From: Pomphorhynchus laevis
Taxonomy: Eukaryota > Acanthocephala > Palaeacanthocephala > Echinorhynchida > Pomphorhynchidae
DNA length: 64,000 nt
Direction: 5' to 3'
Assembly: GCA_012934845.2 (NCBI GenBank)
Contig: WNNJ02003451.1
Location: 62,001-126,000, forward strand
Part shown: piece after piece, positions 55,851-64,000 of the stretch
Numbering within the stretch: position 1 is the first letter of the stretch
Layout of the letters: each line of letters begins with the position of its first letter
Program-made: the position numbers and the translations under genes
The notes under the pieces: model-generated
Databases searched by the model: none
What the model was told of the DNA's origin: nothing
What the model saw: the letters and a program-made list of their open reading frames with translations, nothing else

Positions 55851-56054
55851 ATTTTTAAAATGACAAATGCGTGCCAGCGCACGCTTACATGACCACAACA
55901 AAACAATACTGTGAATCAGGTGTCGAGAAGGTGTGAACGGAGGAGGTGTTTGAATGTGATAAAGGAGGGAGCGCGGCGGACGTCGAGAGGGAGTTGATTC
56001 CAGGCGAGTGAGGCGGCGACGAGGAAGGATCGGAGACCGTAGTTGTTGGAGTAA

Positions 56055-57902
56055 TTAGGAACGTGAAGTAAGAGGGTATGACAAAAAACAAAGCGATAGC
56101 GAGGTGGGGCGAGTATCGTCTAAGAAAGGGAGGTTGATGAATGATGGTAGGCCGACAGCGATGAGACGAAAGGTAACGAGAAGAAGGCGGAGTTTGATGC
56201 GGATGTGGATGGTGGGCCAGGAGAGTTGGGCAAAATATGTGGATGTGTGGTCGAAGCGACGGAGACGAAAGAGCACTCGAACGGCGGTGTTGATTATTCG
56301 TTGTAGGGGTAGGATGATGGATTTTGGAGAATTGGCGAAAAGGCTAAGGCAGTAATCGATTTTAGGGAAAAGAAGCGATGAAAGAAGAGACATACAAGAA
56401 CGGAAGTCGATAAGGGGGCGGATACGGCGGATATCACGGAGAATTAAGTTAGATGAGCGGACCTTGTCACGGACGAAGGGTTTAAGGGAAAGGTGATCAT
56501 CGAAATGGAAGCCTAAGAAAGTGAGATTGTGGACTATGGGGATGATTGATGAGGCAAAATATACAGTGGGAGGAGATATGTTTGGTTTACGGGGAAGGAT
56601 CCACATTATTTTGGACTTTTCGGGGTTTAGAACGAGATGGAGATTGAAGAGACGTTTGTAGATAGAAGAAAGACAGTTGGAGGCAGAAATGCCGATATCG
56701 TGTATGCGATGTGCGGGTGCATGAGCATAGATTAGAATGTCATCGGCGTATTGCATGACCTTAAAGGAGTAAGGTTTGATAAACGGAGATAGATCGCCAA
56801 GCAGAAGAGAGAAAAGCAGGGGACCTAGGACTGAACCTTGTGGGACCCTGCAAAAAATAGGGATGGGAGGGGAGGATGATGAATTAGAACAGACGCGAAA
56901 GGAACGGTCGGATAGATATGAGGCGAACCATGCTACGGAGGAGGAAGAAAAGCCGTAATCATAACGAAGGCGAGAAAGGAGGACGGAGTGGTCGACAATG
57001 TCGAATGCGGAGGAGAGGTCGAGGGAGATGAGAACACTATATAGAGCCTTGTCTCGAGAAATGAGTAAGTCGTTGTACACTTTTATGCATGCGATTTCTG
57101 TCGAGTGATTAGAGCGGAAAGCGGATTGGAAAGGAGGGTACAGATTGGATGAGGAGAGATAAGCGTTGATTTGTATTAAGATGAGGCGTTCTAAGAGCTT
57201 TGAAAGAGTAGGGAGTAGTGAAATGGGGCGATAGCTAGAAGGAAGGGAGGGGTCGAGCGATTGTTTTTTAAGGAGGGGACGAACGATTGCGGATTTCCAG
57301 TGTGAAGGGAAGATACGACTGCGGATGGACGAGTTAAACAAGGTTGTGAGAAATGGGGATATCGATGAGCATATAGATTTTAATATGTGAGTAGGCAGGG
57401 GATCGGCAGGTGAGGTTTTGTTGGGCAAGGACATGAGGACAGATGATACTTCTGTAGGTGAGACAGGGAGAAGATGAAAGAGTTCCGGAAGGATGAGATT
57501 AGACTGGGCAGAGTGGGATAGGATGGAGACCGGGGTGTGAGAGAGCAACGTGGATACTTTAGTCTGGAGAAATGACGAATAATCATTGGCATTGATGTTG
57601 CACGGCGAAGAGGAGCGAGCAAGGATTGAGTTAAAAGTATGCCAGAGAGTCTTAGAGTTGAATGAAGTGATGATTTTATGCTGCCAGAAGGAGTTGCATT
57701 TGGTACGTAGTAGGTTGAGATGAGACCGGCGAAGAGCAAGATAGGAATCACGGAAAGACGGAGTGATCGAGCGGAAATCACGTCTGAGAGAGCGGTGATA
57801 GACTCGAAAAGCATGGCGGAGTCGACGCTTTGATAGTAGGCATTGGATGTCAAACCATGGGGCACGGTGCAAGCGACGGTGTGGGTGAGACTTTAAGGGC
57901 AA
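56055..57902 (-). pseudogene. LINE B reverse transcriptase, 615 codons open
   Basis: Longest LINE B frame. Linker: RRLHRAPWFDIQCLLSKRRL. Connecting region: LPNKTSPADPLPTHILKSIC. Fingers: SSYRPISLLPTLSKLLERLI, YPPFQSAFRSNHSTEIACIK. Motif A: LISLDLSSAFDIVDHSVLLS. Motif B: CRVPQGSVLGPLLFSLLLGD. Motif C: VMQYADDILIYAHAPAHR. Thumb: LNPEKSKIMWILPRKPN, LTFLGFHFDDHLSLKPFVRD. C-terminal: FRLRRFDHTSTYFAQLSWPT. Both Asp of YADD and the motif-A Asp are present, so the RT domain could fold. A stop ends the frame about 30 residues before the family C-terminus; the remainder (SPPHSPGINSLSTSAA) is in another frame at 55885-56091. Confidence 0.95.
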
Positions 57903-57970
57903 GAGAATATCGAGAGTGGATGTGAGTTTAGAGTCGAAAAGAAGGGCGAGATCGTGAGGAGATGAATATG

Positions 57971-58815
57971 TTATTGTGGGTAATTATAGTGATGATTGGA
58001 GTAAGGCAGAGTGGAGAAGGGAGAGTTCAAGATTTCTCCAAGGGCGACATAGGATTGTAGGTTTGTGAGGAGGGGTGTGATTGTGAGTGAGATCAAGGGT
58101 GATAAGAAAGTGATTGGATAGACCAGGATCAGAGATGGACAGCGAGGTGTGGGCAGCAAAATCATCGGGGAAAGCGATGATGTCGAGTGACCCACTAAGT
58201 ATATGTGTGGGGGCAGTGGAGATTAGTTTGTAATTGTAGTTGGATAGAATGTTGATGACCCGGATGGAATCCGTAGAAGAGGGGAGGTCTAGGGGGATAT
58301 TGAAGTCGCCTAGAACGAGTGAAGGGATTGATGACAAAGAACAATGAGAGAAGAGGCCAGCGAGTTCGGTAAAAAAATAAGGCAGTTGGAGCTGATGAAC
58401 CAGGACGGTATACAATGGCGAGATCTAGAGTGATCGGGTTAGAATAACGACAAGTGAGCAATTCAAAAGAGCAAGGACTGAAAGGGGGATTGATTTTGCG
58501 AAGAGACGCGGGGTGACGCGCGAATGCGACGATGCCGCCATGATTAGAGAATTTAGAAGGGCATGAGCTGAGGGGGCGGGCGGATTCGACTAGGGAGCAA
58601 CCGGTAGAGAGCAGACGGCGAATGGAAAGGTCGTCGGAATCTGAGTGCCAGGATTCAGTGAGGCAGAAGATATCGATGGATTGCTTGGTGAATAGGTTGA
58701 GGATAAGATCGGATTTATTGAGAATAGATCTAGTGTTGAGGAGACCGAGGCAGAAACCGTGTGTTGTGGCGAAAGAGTCTATTGGAGAAGACACATAGGA
58801 GAGATGGAGCGCCAT
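57971..58815 (-). pseudogene. LINE B APE endonuclease with SNH in place of SDH
   Basis: Two overlapping frames. 58195-58815: HGFCLGLLNTRSILNKSDLI, IFCLTESWHSDSDDLSIRRL, SNHGGIVAFARHPASLRKIN, LAIVYRPGSSAP. A frameshift near 58380 leads to 57984-58415: LVLGDFNIPLDLPSSTD, GSLDIIAFPDDF, SDPGLSNHFLITLDL. The SDH box, catalytic in APE-type LINE endonucleases, reads SNH here while the copies at 30526 and 40211 keep SDH. So the endonuclease is doubly damaged while the adjoining RT frame is open. Confidence 0.9.
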
Positions 58816-58909
58816 CGAATTTTTGGACGGGTGTGGTCAACTTGAAAATTTCCGTCTATATTTCGGATGGAGAGTGATGTTTCCGTCTATATTTCGGATG
58901 GAGAGTTTT

Positions 58910-59520
58910 ATTTATTTATTATATATTACGAAATATTTAATTTTTGATTTATTTGAAAAAAATAAAATAAAAATAAAAATGTGTAGGTCGTATTACGACC
59001 TGAAACGTTAAATACATAATCAATAGACAATTGTTAATAACATATAAAAAGTATATCAAGTAAAAGTTGATAAAATGTATGATAAAAATTTTTTTTAGAT
59101 AAAAACAGTTTTTTTTTCTCAAATTTTTCAATTATCAAAAAATAACGATTCTTTCATATTATTTGAATCAACCGAGGCGAATATACCAACTATTTTGATA
59201 CCATTTATCAAAATTTTTGCTCGAATAACCTCTTAGGTGAAGATAAATGTAATGTTTTATTTGAGAAAATATGTTCAATTTAGGTTTTTATCATTATAAT
59301 GAAAAAAAATCATTTTGATGAAAGTATAACTTAAAATAAGTCTTTTATGTCGTCTAAAAGCTTTTCAAAGAGAGGTAAGCTATTCACGCGTGAATTTTGC
59401 CTCTAACCATATTCACCCAAATGAATGTATATCCATCTTTTATTTTTTGCCCGTTCCTCCATAAAATGTTTTAGTAATCGCCATTGTTACTCAATTCGTT
59501 GAGTATGACATCCTATGTAT
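58910..59520 (+). repeat. Interspersed repeat, copy 2
   Basis: Inverse of 5700-6240. Shared words: GAAACGTTAAATACATAATC-like, ATATAAAAAGTATATCAAGT, GTCGTCTAAAAGCTTTTCAA, GGTAAGCTATTCACGCGTGA. A palindrome AGGTCGTATTACGACCT sits at about 58986-59002. No coding frame. Confidence 0.75.
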
Positions 59521-59584
59521 AATATGTATCATATGTACACATGTTAAGTAATCATTTTGATACCTGAGATTGATCTATTAAAAT

Positions 59585-59649
59585 TTTGTGAATGTTTAAC
59601 CGTTAAACATTCACAAATTAGAAGACTATGTTACCATAGTCTTCTAATT
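59585..59649. repeat. Two adjacent perfect palindromes
   Basis: First: TTTGTGAATGTTTAAC, one base, then its complement (59585-59617, 16-bp arms). Second: AATTAGAAGACTATG, TTAC, then its complement (59616-59649, 15-bp arms). No mismatches in either. Confidence 0.95.
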
Positions 59650-59689
59650 CGATATAACCTTTCCATCAATCGTTGTCAATGATGCTACC

Positions 59690-60060
59690 TGAACAAATAA
59701 GTTGCATTAATCTTGGCTTTGCAAATATAATTGAGCATTATGAGGTTTGACATGTTTAATGATTAATGGGATTAGTGTGTCAGCATCGCGGCGATTATTC
59801 ATGCATATCTCGAGCCTTTAATAATAAATATTAAGTATAAATATTGAGTATATATAATTTTATCTGAATAAATAAGTTACATTAATCTTGGCTTTTGCTA
59901 TAAATAATTGAGCATTATGAGGTTTGACATGTTTTCTGATTAAGGGGATTTGAGTGTTAGCATCGCGGCGATTATTTATGCATATCTCGAGCCTTTAATA
60001 ATAAATATTAAGAAGAAATATTGATATTAAGAAACATTAATCGTGGCTTTTGCTATATAT
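59690..60060 (+). repeat. 175-bp tandem repeat, about 2.2 copies
   Basis: GTTGCATTAATCTTGGCTTT (59701) and GTTACATTAATCTTGGCTTT (59876) mark units 175 bp apart; a third begins near 60032. Each unit holds GAGCATTATGAGGTTTGACA and AGCATCGCGGCGATTATT, then ATGCATATCTCGAGCCTTTA. Confidence 0.9.
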
Positions 60061-60180
60061 AATTTTTGATGAGGGCTGTTATCATTATCAGGAACAAAAT
60101 CTTGTTCCCGATGATGATAACAGCCGTTATCAACAATAAGGATTTTAATAAAATAATCTTTTTCACTATAAAAATATAAT
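60061..60180. mobile_element. Small hairpin element, copy 2
   Basis: Long hairpin 60074-60124: GGCTGTTATCATTATCAGGA with ACAA continuing, a 4-nt loop, and its near-complement (2 mismatches in 24 bp). It is followed by TTTTAATAAAATAATCTTTT and TCACT, as in 55195-55295. Probable MITE. Confidence 0.75.
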
Positions 60181-60244
60181 ATTTCTAGTATATATATCTA
60201 TATACAAATTTATGCGTATGTTTTTTACGCGAAAAAAAAAGATT

Positions 60245-60640
60245 TATTTTTAACGTTGCAAATGCGTGCCAGCGCATGCTTACATGACCACAACAAAACA
60301 AAACTGTAAATCATGTGTCGAGAAGGTGTGAACGGTGGAGGTGTTTGAATGTGATAAAGGAGGGGGCGCGGCGGACGTCGAGAGGAAGTTGATTCCAGGC
60401 GAGTGAGGCGGCGACGAGGAAGGATCGGAGACCATAGTTGTTGGAGTAATTAGGAACGTGGAGTAAGAGGGTATGACAGGAACGAAGCGATAGCAAGGTG
60501 GGACATGTGTCGTCTAAGAAAGGAAGGTTGATAAACGACGGGATCTGACAGCGATGATACGAAAAGTTACGAGAAGAAAGCGGAGTTTGATGCGGATGTG
60601 GATGGTGGGCCAGGAGAGTTGGGCAAGATATGTGGATATA
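60245..60640 (-). pseudogene. LINE B 3' end fragment
   Basis: Minus-strand 5'-truncated LINE B: 3' hairpin at 60264-60279 (one pair broken relative to the consensus) and the C-terminal frame 60311-60643 (INLPFLDDTCPTLLSLRSCH, LRSFLVAASLAWNQLPLDVR, HLHRSHLLDT). It stops at a 12-bp inverted repeat ACAAAGTCAGAA / TTCTGACTTTGT (60640-60676). Confidence 0.9.
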
Positions 60641-60679
60641 CAAAGTCAGAATACAGCAGCTGGTTTCTGACTTTGTGAC

Positions 60680-61144
60680 CTAGCAACTATTCAATTGATA
60701 AATAAGCATCCTCACAAGATCACAAATCCCGATTGTCATTTCTAGATAATCGTTCAACACTGTACCTAGTAGTATTTCTAATCAATGTTTCTTATTCATT
60801 GCTAGCTAGCATTTATCTTTGAGTCAACGTATTGTTTACTATATATATCATTAAATAAATAATAAATATTTCGATTTTAAGATTTATAATTTAGATTTAT
60901 AAATTTATTTAATTTGTGTGAATTTTATCTGATCTAATTTGTTCTACTGACAAGTTATTATTGACCTTTAGACTTTGTTTTTCCGGTAATATAATCTCGG
61001 TGAGAAGTACTGAAACTACGCATTCTTGATTCGGCATTATTACTATTCTTTGTTTTTTTCTTATAAAGAAAAAATAAAGAATAAAATATTAATAAAACAT
61101 TATATTTTACAATGTATAAATCAGCAAGATATTATTAAAACTAA
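60680..61144. other. AT-rich intergenic stretch
   Basis: About 460 bp with no frame, repeat or RNA gene that I can support. Confidence 0.5.
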
Positions 61145-61400
61145 ATTTAAACTATTAAGCGGAAATTCGGGTACATCATATAATCAAATTTCATAATAGG
61201 AAATATGTCATTAGCTTGTATCTGGCCCCGCTGCTATGTTAAGTCAAGAAATGTGGCCGAAACCTGATAGAATAACAGTTCCTCCTGATGACCTCTATTC
61301 CTTATTCTTATACATCGCCTGTTATTTATAAGTCAATTCATAAAAATTGACTTTTATTTTAAATTTCAATTATAAATATTAACTTGATATAAATATAAAT
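61145..61400 (+). pseudogene. Naiad C-terminal scrap and 3' region (plus strand)
   Basis: Begins with the last RT codons (AAACTAAATTTAAACTATTA, read KTKFKLL as in other copies) and runs into the 3' region: GGCCCCGCTGCTATGTT, GAAAC (61259-61263), 21 nt, CTGATGA (61285-61291), then GTCAATTCATAAAAATTGAC and A/T tail. Confidence 0.8.
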
Positions 61401-61499
61401 CCTATAAAATCTTATATAATTATTTATTTATCTTTATTTTTGATTTATATAGTATAAATATACAGTATATTTATATACTATAAAAAATATGTAAGTTAA

Positions 61500-61680
61500 T
61501 ATGAAATAGGCTCAGTAATATTGATTAATTTTCTTGAAGAATAGAGGCCGAAACCTGATCACATAGCAGCTCCTCCTGATGACCTCTGTTCCTTATTCTT
61601 ATACATCGCCTGCTATTTATTAGTCAATCCATAAAAATTGACTTTTATTTTAATATTCAATTATAAATTATTATTATTAT
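61500..61680 (+). other. Naiad 3' region, compact copy
   Basis: Shortened version: AGAGGCCGAAACCTGATCAC with GAAAC at 61550-61554, 21 nt, CTGATGA at 61576-61582, then CCTCT pairing back to AGAGG. The two internal hairpins are deleted, but the spacing and the closing helix are kept. It runs into an ATT repeat that is the tail of the next LINE C. Confidence 0.8.
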
Positions 61681-61689
61681 TAATGTTTC

Positions 61690-64000
61690 AACAGCACATA
61701 AAAGCCTGGCTTAATTGGCTGGTTCACTGCAGAAAAAAAGAAAATATAATAAAAGTATCACAAATACGGAAAAGCAGCTTTCCCCATGGCATCCTCCATC
61801 CGTAATTTCTTTTTGAATTCGTTGATATTGCTACTGCACACTGTTGACTCTCCAAGCCTATTCCACAGAGATACAACTCGCCGATCAAATTGGACAGCTC
61901 GTGATTTTCTTATCCTTTCACGTCGCAGGGTTAAACCATGGCCTCGGAGGATATTGGATGATCGCAAATGAAGACAATCTCGAAGTGGATGATCCAAATC
62001 ATTCAGAATTTGCCAGACCATACTCATATCGATGTACCGGCGGGTCCACGTGACAGTCTCAAGTCTAAGTGCTTTTAATCGATCAGGGTACGACAAAAAT
62101 TTCAGTTGCGGTGCTAGCTTGGTAGCTCTATGAAGTACCCTCTCTGAACTAATATGTTCTTTTGAATTTTGGGGATACACACACGGCGCAGCATATAGAA
62201 GACGGCTCAACACATGAGCAAAGATTAGCGGACGTAGGGCAAATTGATTGAGTGAAATGAAAGTGCGTCGAAGTTGACCGATTATCCCCAACGCATTTGA
62301 ACAAGCATGTTCAGTATGTGTGACGGTACTCAAATCACTGTTTATCCACACTCCCAAGTCCTTATATTTGTTCACTCGTTCTATATCACTGCTTTGAAAT
62401 CTATAATTAACTAAAGATTGAGCATTTCCGCCACGAACACGTAAATGTTTGCATTTTAATATATTTACAATCAACCTATTGAGCAGAGCCTAATTTTCGA
62501 CTTCATCGATATCCCGTTGCAGTTTAACTATATCATTGGGTGAACGAATTGCCCGCCAGATTTTCAAATCGTCTGCATATAAAAGCATCCATGGACCCAA
62601 ATCGTCTGCATACAATGGACCCAATACTGAACCTTGAGGCACCCCTATATTACATGGCCGCGAAGAAGAGTAAAAATTATCTACATGCACACAATAACTA
62701 CGATTGCTTAAAAACGATTCAATCCATCTAACAAGCAAAAATGGAATGCCACTTTTCTCTAGTTTATTTAGGAGGAGTCTATGGTCTACTCTGTCAAATG
62801 CCTTAGAGAAATCGAAGAATATGATGTCAGTAACAATTGATACGGCTTTATTAGCTGACTAATCAAGATGGGCAGCGAGTAGATTAGTAACTGTCGAATA
62901 ACCCTTACGGAAACCATGTTGCTCAGAAGCTATTACATTATTCTCACTATAAAACTTGACCATATAACCATGTATAATTCGCTCTAACATTCTACAACGT
63001 AAGCAAGTAATACTTACTGGTCTATAATTGTCTACTGAAGATCTATCACCCTTTTTGAAGATGGGGTGAATGATCGATTGTTTCCACTCTTTTGGAAGAT
63101 TCGTATCAATAATAGATTGTCGAAATATGTTACAAAGTGGTGTATATATTGAGTCTGCTATTCGACGAAGATATATCAAAGGTAACAAATCAGCACCTTT
63201 GGAGTTTGTCTCTTTAAGACGATGCAGTTCAGCTAAAACTTTCTCAGGAGTTATCAAATTAGCTATGTCTAAACTAGGATATGAAACACTAGCACCTCTT
63301 GTCGTCTCACTGTTCCGGATAGGTTCAGAATACTCGTTTGTAGTCTCTTTGTACAAGTAAAAATGCCTTGAGAACATCTCAGCAAGGTCGTCTTCAATAA
63401 CGCTATCAAAATATTGGCCAATTGTTTTATTAGCGTTCCTACTACTATTCACATATAGAAAGAGTGCTTTGGGATCATGTCTACAACTATGAGCTAGACC
63501 ATTTTCAAATAAATAGCGCTTATGTCGCTTTAAAGAATTGAAGAAATTTCTCGCCTGCTTATAAACACCATATTCACAAAACCCACCCTTAAAGCATTTG
63601 AAACTGAAGTCACGAGCCTTCATCGCAGTAGCCAGCTCAGTATCAAACCAACGAGCGCTTTTCCGACTAGTCTTAGACTTCAAAGGTGAGAATTTTACCA
63701 TTAGAGAATAAAGCGTCACGCGAAAATGATCCCAGGCCTCGTCAACTCCGACAACAGCCGGATCAGGCCAACTTACTCTATGCAGCTTTGATGTAATAAC
63801 ATCATAGTTCGCCCGAAAAACATTAATCTGACGTTTGTACCGAGCATGATGAAACACCCTCATTTGTATATTTAGCAAAACTTTAACTACACAGTGATCA
63901 GACAAACCAACAGGAGAATCATATTGGATACTACTGATTAATTGACTGTTTGTCGATAGGCAAAGATCAAGAAGGGAAGAACTACAACTTGAAAAGCGAG
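61690..64000 (-). mobile_element. LINE C copy 2, runs off the window
   Basis: Second long LINE C on the minus strand. 3' UTR 61690-61757 with an ATT tail. A single reading frame runs from the window edge to 61758 with only two TAG stops, both at Trp positions in copy 1 (LD-W-TANK at 62859-62861 and LELW at 62490-62492). It begins inside the endonuclease (SSLLDLCLSTNSQLISSIQY, VGLSDHCVVKVLL; SDH intact) at the right edge. Confidence 0.9.
61758..64000 (-). pseudogene. LINE C copy 2 ORF2 (partial endonuclease and RT)
   Basis: In order: GLSDHCVV; VSWPDPAVVGVDEAWDHF; FKCFKGGFCEYGVYKQARN; LITPEKVLAELHRLKETNSK; KEWKQSIIHPIFKKGDRSSV; NYRPVSITCLRCRMLERII; HGFRKGYSTVTNLLAAHLD, stop; motif A TDIIFFDFSKAFDRVDHRLL; motif B CNIGVPQGSVLGPL, running directly into YADDLGPWMLLYADDLKIW (62490-62738). 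Then stop, and the thumb and C-terminus (61758-62474: YKDLGVWINSDLSTVTHTEH, WTRRYIDMSMVWQILNDLDH, AMGKAAFPYL). YADD occurs twice because a short segment was duplicated while the LFSIYVNDLP segment was lost. The upstream end lies beyond the window. Confidence 0.95.

Larger units (their letters stand above)
55852..58900 (-). mobile_element. LINE B best copy, RT frame intact
   Basis: Minus-strand LINE B of about 3 kb, from the endonuclease boundary (58815) through the 3' UTR with hairpin GCGTGCCAGCGCACGC (plus-strand text, 55869-55884). It is 5'-truncated at about 58870, where a 27-bp word (TTTCCGTCTATATTTCGGAT plus GGAGAGT) is duplicated. The coding parts are listed below. Confidence 0.9.

Overview
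This is nuclear DNA from an invertebrate animal: AT-rich, gene-poor and packed with decayed retroelements on both strands. The evidence is the element mix (Penelope-like elements, two APE-endonuclease LINE groups, RT elements with a C-terminal endonuclease-like domain, a Merlin-type transposase), one recognisable mitochondrial ribosomal protein gene (MRPS21), and an OTUD3-like deubiquitinase remnant. Nothing looks bacterial, viral or organellar. I cannot name the species. Most coding traces are broken by stops and frameshifts, so they are entered as pseudogenes or mobile elements. Short names used below: Naiad = Penelope-like element with N-terminal GIY-YIG; LINE A and LINE B = two L2/CR1-group families sharing a 3' hairpin; LINE C = CR1-like family; family R = RT with a C-terminal CCHC and PD...D domain.

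Layout. 1-2345: two Naiad copies on the minus strand. 3470-4355: family R C-terminal fragment. 4720-6390: Merlin-like transposase remnant and an interspersed repeat. 6422-7470: third Naiad copy. 8490-11130: family R copy. 11165-11835: LINE B 3' end. 11840-16810: mostly AT-rich DNA with minisatellites, tandem duplications, Naiad scraps and LINE fragments. 16990-18840: OTUD3-like pseudogene and an unrecognised repeat-bearing reading frame. 18915-22192: family R copy with a duplicated 5' part. 22440-23100: unrecognised coiled-coil/acidic frames. 23715-26792: the most complete Naiad copy (GIY-YIG to RT). 27199-29250: hairpins, a foldback element and stacked Naiad fragments. 29249-33505 and 35690-38860: two LINE A copies in inverted orientation with a LINE C-like relic between them. 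38845-39160: 15-bp minisatellite grown out of LINE A coding sequence. 39386-43433: 362-bp satellite interrupted by a LINE B insertion. 43668-45018: MRPS21 and a partial duplicate. 45020-49050: nearly intact LINE C. 49165-50245: Naiad 3' regions and a LINE C 3' end. 50278-60640: four LINE B copies on the minus strand with repeats between. 61145-61670: two Naiad 3' regions. 61690-64000: second long LINE C copy, running off the window.

How the parts work together. The LINEs encode an APE-type endonuclease that nicks the target and an RT that primes on it. LINE A and B share a 3' stem-loop followed by an AT-rich tail, probably the RT recognition site. The Naiad elements carry a GIY-YIG nuclease ahead of the RT and a conserved folded 3' region that recurs at least seven times and contains hammerhead-like core sequences in permuted order. 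The clearest host gene is MRPS21 (mitoribosome small subunit), wedged between LINE tails and partly duplicated. The observations most worth following are the Naiad 3' structure, the 362-bp satellite with 5S-like blocks and a datable LINE insertion, the covarying LINE 3' hairpin, and the duplicated YADD site in the second LINE C.
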